A model generated the notes under the pieces. The model ran no database searches and was not told the origin of the DNA. It saw only the letters and a program-made list of their open reading frames with translations. A stretch of DNA of 64,000 nt, taken from assembly GCA_003415625.1 (NCBI GenBank), contig PYIU01000002.1:3286001-3350000 (forward strand), read 5' to 3'. Position numbers and translations under genes: made by a program. Positions 35,391 to 46,477 of the stretch are shown piece by piece; position 1 is the first letter of the stretch; every line of letters starts with the position of its first letter. Origin of the DNA: Aquanectria penicillioides (lineage: Eukaryota > Ascomycota > Sordariomycetes > Hypocreales > Nectriaceae).

Positions 35391-38300
35391 TTATAGCGCC
35401 TTGACTATGCTCCGCTCGTCAAAGATGTCCTTCAACAATCCCGAGATACAAGCCTCCTGATCTAATCGTCCCATCGCGTACGTTGACTCGAATGCAAAGA
35501 TGCTGAGCTGGCCAAAGAAGAGACGCAGAACCTTAGCCACCAGCTCGTCTTTCCTCTCCAAGCCGACATCATCGTTGATACCACCTGGTCCCAGGAGCGG
35601 GCGCCGGTAAAAGCCATCAGAAACTAGCTGAGAAATGGAATCTGTTTGCAGCGCCGAGTTGGCAGTGACGGCGCCCAGCTCCTCAGAGATTTCGTCCACG
35701 AGAGCGACGGGCTGGTAGTTGGAGGACCGGTAGACGGCGTCGATGGTGTCGGTGATGAAGAGCCACTCGTGCAGCTGGAAGTCGTCGGGGGCTACGCAAA
35801 TGAGGAGATCGAGCAGCTTGCAGGCCTGGAGGATGGTGGCGTTTGTATACATGTCGGACACGCTGCTGTTGTCCGGTGCCACGACTGACGAAATGGCGGC
35901 GTGAATCTCCGCATTGACAACGGGCCAGAGCATACCTAGGTGGATGGCGCTCGTCTTGAGAGCGAGAGCACGCACGACCATGTAGATGTCTGCGCGGGTG
36001 GTTGACGAGGGCGAAGAAGTTGACGTCGCGGCGAGAAGCTCAACCAGCTTGTCGAAGATGGTTGTCAGCTCTGCGACGAAGGCATCCTCTGCAGACGCGA
36101 GAATGAGGGTTGCGATCCTGCGGAGGTTGAGCTGCGTCTTTCGGTCGGCTTCGAGCCGGGCGGAGGTTGCACCGACGCCAAAGACGATGCCGGCTGTGGT
36201 CGGTGCGCTGATTCGGGAGACAATTTCAGGCACTCTCTCCTTGTCGGTCAGGGTCCATTGCCTGAGAAGTGGGAGCCAGTCGTCCTTGACCAGGTCCAAG
36301 TTCATGCCAAAGAACTTGGCATCGTTGAAGGCATCGCCGACATCCTTCTTCCACGTCTTCTGGTTATTCTGAAGCCTCGAGAGTTCGTGAAGGAGGCGCA
36401 GCGTGCTCCTGGAAAAGGTATCGGGGAAGCCCTTGGCACGCAGGCTTGGCCCGATAACGTTGGTAGAGATGGTCCCGGCTGCCGAGAGCACTCGGTCGGG
36501 CTCAAGGAGAATCTTGGGAAGGTTAGGGACAACAGAGGCAAGGATGGAGACGATATCGTCAGAGCCCTCGCCAGCCCCGTTCACTGTGCCTCGGCGAACA
36601 AGGTCCACCTTGGGCGAGTTCTGTTGGCTGCCAAGCAACGGGGTCGAGTCGGAAAAGGTCATGGGTCTAGTGGTGAAGAGAGCCGTCAGAAGTCGGATGA
36701 AGGTGTCCTGGATATAAGTCAATATGATAAATTCAGAGTCTACACGTGTAGGGGCTCTTACGCCTAGCTCCCTGCGCATTCTCCTTTGCTCTCCAAAGTT
36801 AGTGTTATCAACCTTTTCACCGAGAATGGCTGCGAAATCCAATAGGTTTGGGAGCGTTTGCCGATGTGGGAAAGGGTTCGCTAGTAGGTCCTTGAGGAAA
36901 ACCATGCAGTCCTGCCAGATTTCGTCCATAGCATCGTCATCGAGCGACCGAGTGTATTCGACCAGGAATACGACAAGGTCAGAATCAGACAGAGAAATAG
37001 TCATTGTTGACTTCCGTGCGGGTTCGATCGCAGCAGGATTACTTCGACTATAAATGGCGTTGAAGAGAGCTGGAATACTGTGTCGAGGGCGTGATGCCTC
37101 TAGCGCAGCAAGCAGGTGGAATACTTCAGATGGACGAGAATCGACGGCAGAATTCTTCCAGATATCGATGACGGTTTCGAGGCACTCTAGATTTTCAGCA
37201 GTGAACAGATGCTCAAGCAGACGCCGAGCGCGATTTCTCATTCGCAAAGATGTGTAGATGAATGATGCTGCAGAGGACTGGTTCTGCCTGTTCGAATCTT
37301 CGCCCATGCCCCACGTCCAGATTTTGTAGCAGATGCGAACGGCATCCTGGAAAGCCAAATGGACAGTTAGCCGGTCGTTGGCTGTAGCGCTGCGGGCTTG
37401 AGGAGTGTCCGACTGAAAGACGCCAGATACCATACTGCCGAAAAGCGACTGGGGCTGATCAGGACTCTTTGCCGCCTGAGTGCGGGCCTCTTCTGCAATG
37501 AGTTGTTCATGAGCTCTTGCCAAAACCTGCTCCAAGCCGTTCAGTAGATATATAAGTGTAGATTCGGGAGTCGCTTTTTCGCTGTTAGTTGATAACGAGT
37601 TGGACTGAAATGTTTCCCTGAGATTTGAGAAGGTAGTTCCAATCTCCTTGCACAGTGTTTCAACCAAGGGGATTACCACCTGGAAAATAGATTCGGTGTA
37701 AAATGGCAAGCACTCAGCAACAAAAGCAACCCAGCTGTCCAGGACAGATCGGCTCTGAGGAGAGCTCAGACCTTCCTGGAGACACTTGAGAAGCTGAGGT
37801 GGTGGGGGCGCTGAAATTACTGGACGAGCATCGGTCGTTGCAGTCGAAGCCCTTCTTCTTTGAATAGGGTCAAAGCTGAGCCGTCTCTTCTCAGAGGTGG
37901 CTGATACTGGGGGCCCAATAGGAGCAGTGTCACGAAGCTTGAGTGTATCATAAACAACATCAAGCAGAAGAACTTGCACGTAGGGATCAGGGCCTCGGAG
38001 GGAAATGAAGAGCCTGTCGATAAGAACGTTTTCAAGGTGAAATGTTGATAGAGGAGAAGCGTAAGGGCTTAGGAGAAATTTGTGAAGGATGGTGAGCGCA
38101 TATCGGTAGAGCTGGTTAATGCGTGCCTCAAGCTCTTTGTTGACACTATGACCTGGATTGCCCGTGATGCATCTCATGCAAACGCGGACAAAGAAATCTT
38201 GAAGAGAGATTTCATCGTCATCGCCGCCAACTGAACCAATCTTAGTTAAATTCGACTTAGGTAGAGGGGGGATTATCTCACTACTGATGTGCAATTGTTG

Positions 38301-41300
38301 CCCCCGGAGTGACACATGCTTGGAGGCTAAGACGGACCAGGAGATGTCACCGGAGCAGGTGAAAATGTTGGAGAGTGTCCGAAGGTAGTACAAGCAAAGA
38401 TCTAGGTCTTCATCCTCGGAGAACGTCGCTGAGCCCTCCTCAGGCTTCCAGCCACTTTCGATCAAGCCATCTAGGAACGGGATCTCATTCAGTCTGGACA
38501 CAAAGATCAAGAATAATCTAAAAGTTGTTAGCTGACCTTGAATTCACCAAATTACGATGTGGAAGCGCAATACCTATCAATGCCTAGCATGTTATTCAGC
38601 CATGATTTAACAGTGAGATATAGCTGCGTACGGTCATCTTGCAAGGCATCCAAGATCAGAAATAGAGGCTGAGCTAGCATAACTTCATAGTGATCCATTC
38701 CTGAGAGCCGGGGGAGGTTTCTGAGCTCGAGCATTGGAGTCCTCGAGCCTCGTCGATCATTTCCATATGCACTGTCTTGCAGAGTGTGTGACCAAAGCAC
38801 ACCAAGCGTGCGGCCTGCATCTACCCCCCCAACAGTGTCCAAGTGGGTAGGATCTTGAGATATGACGAGACTAGCCAATGCTGCCTCGATGTCACGATTG
38901 GTAGTGGCCAGAGCTGATTGCAGTTGCCACAGACCTCGAACAGCTTCCACATGGTATTTTGGCTCAGACGCAGACAAATATGCCCAAGCATGGCGAACAA
39001 GAGGCACAACCAACCCCGATAAATCGTTGGTTTTGATCCTTTCGGCACTGTGCAGCTGCGTTGCCAGATGTAGGACGGCGGAAAAGTCGGAGTATAGCAA
39101 TGGGGGAGGCTGCTGAAGTTGCTCGTGCAGATATTTGAGAAGATGCTTCTCGGCAAGCCTGTAGGTCGCCGGTGTCTTGTGTAGTGCTAGAACTAGCAAG
39201 CGGATGCGTATGCCAAGGTCAGCCAATGACTTTGACGAGTTTTGGTCTGTGCAAATGAAATGCACCACTTTTTGGAGCAACAACTCTCCAACTTGTATTG
39301 GGTTGAATGGCGGAGGGCACACATCAATGTTTCCTTGTTCATTCACGTAGAAAGTTCTGATCTTTTTAAGAACTTCGATGTTGGCAAGTGACAAGTGAGA
39401 CCCAGCTTCAGTGTCTGGCTTGCTTGGAGGCAGAGTTTCTGGGAACGCCCTCTCAGGAACAAGGTCTAGAAGTGAGATGGCAATGTTTAGTGCTTGGTTT
39501 GATAGAGACGTGTCTAGGCTGCCACTAGAAGACTGGCGGTCCGCCGAGTCTTCTAACATTGACAAGGCAGCCAGCGATGAAAGCGGGGCGTGAATTGTTA
39601 TCATTTCCTCTTCTCGAACATTGAAGTTCGTTAAGATGAAGCCGACTAGAGTAAGCTTGTCGCCCCTCTCTTTGGAGGTCAAGTTTCCCGGGCCGATGGC
39701 TTGGGCAAGCAGGCCGACGAGCTCGCCGTAAATAAGACCGCTTTCGATACCATCAAAAAAGACGCTAGCGCTGCGGATAACCTCTGCGAACTCGGCTTTG
39801 GTGGATGCTTGACTTTGGAACTGTCGCACACTCTCGACGACTGGCAGGAAGACCTCAGGAACAATCAGACCTCCAATCTCCCACCTATCCATAAGGGAAA
39901 GACAGATTCTATACGGACGTGCTCGTTCACTAGCACTGCTCTGGACATTGCCCTTAATCATTTGAAGGAGCGCCCGGGTAAGAGGATGAAGGCCAAACTC
40001 TTCAAAGTAATTCGTCCTTGATGCTAAATAGGCCTGATGGCGATGATCAGAAGGGCTGAGTGGCGGCTCAACACTAGGGTCCGCTTCTGATGTAGTCGGC
40101 TCAGGCCCAAGAAGCCAAGCCCAGAGTCGTCTATTCAAGCTCATATCTCGTCGGGTTACCACGCCAACAGCGGCTTTGAGAAGCAGTTCTAAATCAATAG
40201 GCTTCACGCGTTTCTGAATGACGTTTGAATTAAGGGGGAGGTGGGACGCAAGAAGATCTAGGAAACCACGTTGAATGAGCAGTTGCTCGTCAGAAAGACC
40301 ACTCGTGAAGCAACGAAGAAGTAATCCCGGCTCAGGAGATGTAACAACAGCGGCAAGCTTCGACTTTTCGTCATCTTGGCCGGAGCTGGAAGCTGCCTGC
40401 GGCCCCAATGGAGGCAGGCACCTTACCAGGTAGGCGAGTGCTCCTGAGCGGCGGCTATGACTAGTGATGGAGGCCAGGAAGAAGCACTGCCAGAAAAAGG
40501 CATCGCCGGTGGCATGGCGCTCGGTGAGCTCTTCACTATTTGCGGGTCTGATTGTATGCTTGAAGCTCTCGACCATGCGAAGGGTTCTGTCAAAGTCTTC
40601 GCTCGTCTCTTCCTCTAGGCCAGGAAGCAGAGCCAGGATAATCGATTTCATGGCTGGCCGGAGAGAGCGCGGGTCTAGGCCAAGAAAGTGTTGCTCGAGA
40701 AGATCGAAGTATGGCGCTCGTACTGAGAGGGAAGCGAACGATAGAGTGGATGCTAGCCCAGGTAGATAGAGCGGGAGGTCCCTAGAGAGGCCATCTTTGC
40801 CGATGACCGAGAAAACATAGTTGTACACCTCGAGAGCTTTCTGGTGGACTCCCGATGGCAAGGAGGGGTTGAGGCATTGGGATAAGCGCTTCGCAACTGT
40901 TGCCTTGGAGGGGATCGTGGTTATCGACTTAGGGCGAGCTTGTAGGGCCTGATTTCATATTGTTAGCATACTCTGATTGAAACGCAAGCCCTGGTTGCTA
41001 TGATGCGAACCTTTAGCAGCCTATTGAGGAAAGATATGTAGTCTGCCCACTCCTCCAATGCGGTCTCGAACAAGGCGAGGGCTCGTTCGACTCCATGAGC
41101 GTACTTTCGGTGTGATTTGTCTTTGACGGGGGCTTCCTCTGTTCGCTAGATGTTAGCGACCATGAAAACAAAAAGTTCTGGAGCGCGGGCGCATGTGTAC
41201 CTCCGCCAAGTTGGTTCCTCCACTGTCGTGGGATAGGTGAGTCTCGTCCGGAGCTGTCCGGTGAGACCGACCGCCGGCCGGATCCGGGCTCAAGCGACAT
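35391..41300 (-). CDS. DOP1: Dopey family protein DOP1 (DopA), endosome-Golgi trafficking
   Basis: Five exons (41300-41201, 41138-41011, 40948-38574, 38517-36762, 36707-35391) give 1891 residues, near the size of Aspergillus DopA and somewhat longer than yeast Dop1. The N-terminal Dopey domain is clear: DKSHRKYAHGVERALALF, EEWADYISFLNRLLKAL, SKATVAKRLSQCLNPSLPSG and VHQKALEVYNYVFSVIG. The long remainder is helical-repeat-like, with the conserved LGIDRLFLIFVSRLNEIPFLDG block across intron 3. Dopey proteins work with Mon2 and a flippase in trafficking at the Golgi and endosomes, and affect hyphal and conidial morphogenesis in filamentous fungi. The fourth intron (36761-36708, 54 nt, GTAAGA..CCAG) has no stop and is a multiple of three, so it can be read through. 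I treat it as an intron because both ends are good splice sites. Confidence 0.92.
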
Positions 41301-42183
41301 GGTTAGAGTCTATTCGGATCGAAGACGGAGCTGAGAACATCGAGTTCCCTGGTGGATGGCAAAAATGCCTTCTGGCATTGCTGGGGGGCGAGAGCGCACG
41401 ACGAAGAATTGTTGACTGTCGTAGGGAGGATTTCCCAGGTGAAGCCGCGAATGCCATCCAGAAGGCTACGTTTCACCCAGCAGCTTGGCCAAGCTCCCCC
41501 CTGTGGATGCACTGAAGGTACCAATGTATCCCGAAACAACGGGCATGCGAGCACGCTGATTGGTCCTTGCTGGCCCTGGCTTGGGTCTCCAGCGCAAGGC
41601 TGGAGAACCCCTCCAGTAGCGACAGGGCATTTGCTGGCGGGAGGCTGCGTCATGGGTCCTAGACGTACGCAATCAACACGTCTGGGACTGGATCTCTCAC
41701 ATGTACTATGCTCGAACAAGCAGCCATGGACGTGCTTCCACAACCGATGTTCCTTTCACCAAAGAGTTCAGCTTGGCGTTTGCAGCCACTGAAACGGCGT
41801 TCCTTACGGTCCTAGATTTTTCCTACACCATTCATTTCTTTCAATGCATTTCCTTCAACAGCCAAGATATTGCGTTGTATCGCGAGGGGCGATCAGGTGC
41901 CAAAGTTCCACTGACGTTGCTCTGAATCTGGCTAGGCGGGCCAGTGAATGATGCCGACCAGGGTGTGGATCGTTCGGCCCTCATCAAGGCCCGCGTCTCC
42001 TCCTCCACCACCACTGATAGCAAAGCCGCACATCGACAACCTTCTCCCAAGATGGCATAATGGACACCCCTGACACTTGCGAAAACTTACAGGGTCTTAT
42101 GGTCCCGGGTCCTCTCTCCAGAATCTTTCTCTTTGCTGCAGCTTAGTCGATTCGGCAATGCAACACCTGCATACCCCGTCAAG
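41301..42183. promoter_or_regulatory. Shared divergent region, DOP1 / MON1
   Basis: 883 bp lie between the divergent start codons of two membrane-trafficking genes. A CTTTGCTGCAG followed by open sequence just before 42184 could be an intron acceptor in the MON1 leader. No other gene is supported. Confidence 0.55.
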
Positions 42184-43977
42184 ATGGGACAGGAGCCAGC
42201 TTCCCCCGACGACGACCACCGTCCCCCCCTCCCACCTCGGCCTGGCACGAGCGCGGGCGCCGACCCCAAGGCCCTTCAGGCACAGGCTACGACCGCAATA
42301 ACCCCCGTCGACATTCAAACCCTATCGTTTCCAGACGGATCCCGAGGCACATTCCCAACTCCTGGTCCTGACACTGTCCCAAGCCCGGCCGATAGCGGCC
42401 ATGTAACACCCAACCGCCATGCCAGCAGCATTAGCGGCGAGGCTGACGAAACTGCGAGCATTATGAGCTTTGCGCCAACGATGAGACCTGCCGGAGACAT
42501 CGCCAGCTTGCTCACTGGGGAGTTCCATAAGAAGAGCCCGGCCTGGAATATGCTTCGATCGCAGGCAGCCACCGTGCAGCCGTTCGAGCGGACGAGAATA
42601 GGCATCGGAGACCGCCTCGCAGATTTCGATGAAGAATTCGGCCCACTTCCAGAAGAGGAAAATGCGGACTATGAAGATGATGAAAAGTTGTTGATGTGGA
42701 AGTCAAAGCTGAAGCACTACCTCATCCTATCGTCTGCTGGAAAGCCCATTTGGAGCCGCCACGGGGACTTAAGTCTGATCAACTCATCTATAGGAGTTGT
42801 GCAAACTATTATATCATTTTACGAAGGGGCCAATAACCCTCTTCAAGCCTTCAGCGCGGGAGACACCCGATTTGTCATCGTGACGGAGGGACCACTCTAC
42901 TTGGTGGCAATCAGCAAGCTTGGAGAGAGCGATTCTCAATTGAGAGCGCAGCTGGAGGCCCTATACATGCAAATCTTGTCTACCTTGACCTTGCCCAGGC
43001 TCAAGACGATTTTCGCTCATCGCCCTTCCACAGACTTGAGCACACCACTGCAGGGAACTGAATCTTTACTGTCATCCCTAGCCGACACGTTCACAAAGGG
43101 ATCACCTTCAGCTCTGCTAGGTTCCTTGGAGTGCCTGAAGCTAAGAAAGTCCCAACGACATACCATCAATAACACCTTCCTCAAGCTGAGGTCCGACAAG
43201 TTGCTATATGGCCTTATCGTGGCTGGGGGAAAGCTCGTCAGCGTTATCCGTCCGCGTCGACATTCCCTCCATCCCAGCGACCTTCAGTTGATCTTTAACA
43301 TGCTCTTTGAAAGTGACGGCATAAAAGGTGGCGGTGGTGAGAATTGGATCCCCCTCTGCCTCCCCGCTTTCAACAACAAAGGTTACCTTTATATGTACGT
43401 CAGCTTCTTTGAGGGTACTTCCGGAGAGCAAGCTAGCTCCCCAGCAACTGCCGATGGTCACTCGACGGATGAAGAAATCGCCATGATTCTCATCAGCACT
43501 GACCGCGAGAGCTTCTTCGACCTCAAACAGATGCGGGACAATGTGGCTCAGCAGTTGGCTAAAAATGGAACTCTTGCCATCATCCAGACAGCTGCCCGGG
43601 CAGGCCGCCCAAAGGCACATGAGATCGCACCCGGGAGCCAGGTCAGTCACTTTCTGTACAAGTCGCGCGCGAATGTACAGTTCTGCATGGCGTCGTTAGA
43701 CCCGACTTTCACGGGGCTTGTTGAACGGAGGAGGTTGATGAAGGTGTACCACGAGCTGCACGCGTTGATTCACGCGAAGCACTCACATCTTAAGGTGTTG
43801 CATAGTGTAGGTGACGACGTGACATCGTTGGCTTGGATCACGCCCGTCTTTGAATTCTACTGCGTGGCCGGACCAAACGTGTCGAGGGCCACAATAACGC
43901 AAGGGGCAAATAAGATTATCCACTGGGCCAAAAGGGAAGAAGAACGCCTTTTCATTATCGGTGGTGGTGTATTCTGA
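42184..43977 (+). CDS. MON1: Vacuolar fusion protein MON1
   Basis: One uninterrupted frame of 597 residues starts at the ATG of [15 protein letters not shown]. The N-terminal 190 residues are Pro/Ser-rich and disordered. The first longin domain begins at [28 protein letters not shown] and contains [16 protein letters not shown] and [16 protein letters not shown] segments. Later longin-like blocks include [39 protein letters not shown] and the C-terminal [17 protein letters not shown]. Mon1 pairs with Ccz1 as the guanine-nucleotide exchange factor for Rab7/Ypt7 in late endosome-vacuole fusion and autophagy. The frame remains open upstream to a CAG, so a short upstream coding exon is possible, but no suitable ATG exon was found. 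Confidence 0.93.
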   Translation: MGQEPASPDDDHRPPLPPRPGTSAGADPKALQAQATTAITPVDIQTLSFPDGSRGTFPTPGPDTVPSPADSGHVTPNRHASSISGEADETASIMSFAPTMRPAGDIASLLTGEFHKKSPAWNMLRSQAATVQPFERTRIGIGDRLADFDEEFGPLPEEENADYEDDEKLLMWKSKLKHYLILSSAGKPIWSRHGDLSLINSSIGVVQTIISFYEGANNPLQAFSAGDTRFVIVTEGPLYLVAISKLGESDSQLRAQLEALYMQILSTLTLPRLKTIFAHRPSTDLSTPLQGTESLLSSLADTFTKGSPSALLGSLECLKLRKSQRHTINNTFLKLRSDKLLYGLIVAGGKLVSVIRPRRHSLHPSDLQLIFNMLFESDGIKGGGGENWIPLCLPAFNNKGYLYMYVSFFEGTSGEQASSPATADGHSTDEEIAMILISTDRESFFDLKQMRDNVAQQLAKNGTLAIIQTAARAGRPKAHEIAPGSQVSHFLYKSRANVQFCMASLDPTFTGLVERRRLMKVYHELHALIHAKHSHLKVLHSVGDDVTSLAWITPVFEFYCVAGPNVSRATITQGANKIIHWAKREEERLFIIGGGVF

Positions 43978-44160
43978 GCCGATGCTGGCCACTTCATATA
44001 CGATCATCAAAACATTCATGTTTTGGTATCCCTCCAACCCAAGACCAAGACCAAGACCATCAACGCCTATTATGTACGTATTATACCGGTTTCCACCCCA
44101 GCCAGTGGGGTGCTCCTTTGCCACAGTTTCCTTAAATTCATCATCCTGATTCAAACACGG

Positions 44161-44688
44161 TCATGACACCCGTGGATTGGTGACATCGGTTGTCCCGTAC
44201 CCATTTGGCTCGGAAGGAGAAACGTCGCCTGGTGAAGACGATAGCACGGCGCTGCTCCACCTGTGGCTCGAGTTGCTCTCAAAATAACCGCCCTTGGCAT
44301 CGGAGCGGTTTCGAACACTGCCCCATGACTTTTTGGCCCATTCTCGGATCCGCTCATTAATGGTGGCGCGTCGCTTGGTCTCTGATTCCCAGGAAGAGTG
44401 GCGTAGGCGAAGGGGAGATGGTGGCGGGATGCCTGATTGCTTCGTGCCGAAAGATGGTCGTCGGGTTGCCTCATCGCCAAAGCTGGTTCGGTCATGGGCG
44501 GATGACGAAGGGTAGGTCATAGTGTCTGTGGCGAGAGTTGTTCTGGAAGCGTTCATAATGGCTTCTGAGAAAGGCGCGTCGAAATTCTCGATAAAACGCG
44601 GGCTTCGTATTGAGGCCGTCGAGCGTTGAAGTTCGGTGTGGTCCCTTATGGGCAGAGGGAGCGTGAGGTTGGGTTTCCGAGACGCCAT
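44161..44688 (-). CDS. Conserved fungal protein of unknown function
   Basis: A single exon of 175 residues starts MASRKPNLTLPLPIRDH. It is Ser/Thr/Arg-rich and mostly disordered. Recognisable blocks are SPRFIENFDAPFSEAI and a more ordered RRATINERIREWAKKSWGSVR near the middle, a possible amphipathic basic helix. There is no signal peptide, membrane span or catalytic motif. I believe similar proteins occur in related fungi but cannot name a family or function. The frame stays open upstream of this ATG, but without another ATG close by. The stop is 183 bp from the convergent MON1 stop. Confidence 0.65.
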   Translation of the reverse strand: MASRKPNLTLPLPIRDHTELQRSTASIRSPRFIENFDAPFSEAIMNASRTTLATDTMTYPSSSAHDRTSFGDEATRRPSFGTKQSGIPPPSPLRLRHSSWESETKRRATINERIREWAKKSWGSVRNRSDAKGGYFESNSSHRWSSAVLSSSPGDVSPSEPNGYGTTDVTNPRVS

Positions 44689-46477
44689 TGTGGTAGAAGG
44701 ATCGGGTACCGGCGCACAAAATCGCAGAGGCGGAAGATGTCTCGGGGAGATGTGGAGAAGGTCCAAGTGTTGATGATAACTGTGTATAACCGGAGAGACT
44801 GAGCGGCTGAGCTGCTGAGAGACGCGAGGATCAAGAATCGAGTTTGTATGCCGATTCTGGAGAGATGGGGGCAGCTTGTTTATTGATTGTTGATTGCAAC
44901 AGCAATTCCGGGAAAAGGTTGCTTTTTCCCCCAAGAAAACGGTGGCTCTCGGTCATGCGTACTCGGCAAGCTTATAACTGAATAGGAAGAACCACATGAA
45001 CAGGTCGGAGCAAGAGGCCGGCGGTAGGCCCTGGCTAGATTCCGACAAGCTCGCGTGGCCCGAGGCCAAGTGGACTGCGGGGGATTACGGTGACCAGTGG
45101 ATTTCGAGTCCGGCCGCCCGAGTTGGCCACAAGGACGGAAAATCCTGAAGACACTGCACAGACTTGGACATGGTCCAAGCCACATTGGGAAGCGCTTTGA
45201 CAAGAACGGCAATCTGGGTGGGAACTCTTCCAGAAGAGCCAGCCAACTAATCAAACCCTGTTGCCGAGTCAAAGCAAGAGTTCGGCTCACAGCAACCAGC
45301 CCATCCACTTTCTCCTCCCTATCAGGCCGCCCTATTCAGCGGCGACCCCCCTTTGGCCCCTCACCCTTGCCCCCCCGCTGACCCCCTGTCTCCCTATCCC
45401 GTTCCTTGTAAACCGGTCCGGCCCAAGTTCTGCCTGAATCCTGCCCTCTCTGGGCAGTGAGTCACGTTATGCGGTGTCGGTTGTGCGAGTGGTCTCCCTA
45501 TGGAAGTTCTGACTCGTTTGACAAGCGCCCTGGCTGACGCCTCGAAGTGTAATGGGAAATCGAGGTGGATATCGATGGCCTGAGAACCCGAGGAAATGGC
45601 CACGACACCTCGAGGAATGGCCTAGTTCCAAAACATTCAGGGGATCGAAACGTAGATTCCGATATCCTTTTCCTTTTGCATCCTTCGAGCCAACCAATGC
45701 CCATCTCGTGCATAGAGTTTTTGTTTGGCGGCGTTTGCTTGCCTCACGATGTCGAAGAAACTCGTCGCCCCAGTGGCGTTGATTAGGTACCTAGGTACCT
45801 AGCTGCGAAGAATAGGTACCTAGGTAGGTAGATACGATGTTGTGTGGCAGGCATGCTGGAGATGGTGGTTCACCGCCTGTCGTTCTCAGCTTGCAACGAC
45901 GTCACCGCTTGTAGTATATGCTTTATTTTCTTCGCTTTGATAGATGGGTAGGTACGGATAGCTTTGGCATATGCGGTAATGGCGCTTTCACTGTTGCGAG
46001 GCACAGAAGAGAGTCGTCTTGTCGTGTTGAAGTCAAGTCTTCAAAGGCTTCCCGAAACAAGCTTCCGTGCCGCCAGGGCAAGCTCGAGTTGGGTGCTTTT
46101 GAGAACCTTGAAGCTGTTTGCCAAATGGCAACAGCTGGCCGCTGGCTGGTGCTTCGCGATGGAGTTCATCAACGATGGTCTCGCTGTCAAAACTCCTAAC
46201 AGCAGCCACAGAAGTGGCAGTTCAATCTGAAGCTTGCCTTCCTTTAAACTACCTACGCAACATCCCAACTACGCTTTCTCACCAAGTTTTTTTGCACGTC
46301 TGTTCGTTTGAAAGCTCAACTCCTCTCTCAGGATGCCACTCAAGGTTCAGCTGTGACGGCTGTCTTGGCTTCTAATCCCACATCCGCGAGTTTCTTGGTC
46401 TGTTTTGGTCGTCAGTGAACAATTCCCACATCACTTATCCCGATTTTATTCCCCCCCCGTACCGCCTGTGGCGCCTG
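44689..46477. other. Intergenic region with palindromic CTAGGTAC repeats
   Basis: 1.8 kb hold the promoter of the small protein on the left and of the large disordered protein on the right. The only clear structure is the TAGGTACC-type repeat block at 45784-45832. No supported gene. Confidence 0.55.
45784..45832. repeat. Palindromic microsatellite of TAGGTACC units
   Basis: TAGGTACCTAGGTACCTAG is followed, after a short spacer, by TAGGTACCTAGGTAGGTAG. The units are self-complementary (4-bp cores GTAC and CTAG), so the block can fold on itself. Related copies occur elsewhere in the window. Confidence 0.85.

Noticed and set aside
41352..41792. 146-codon open frame between DOP1 and MON1
   Set aside because: It has an antisense twin of the same length and no family resemblance, and lies in a divergent promoter region.
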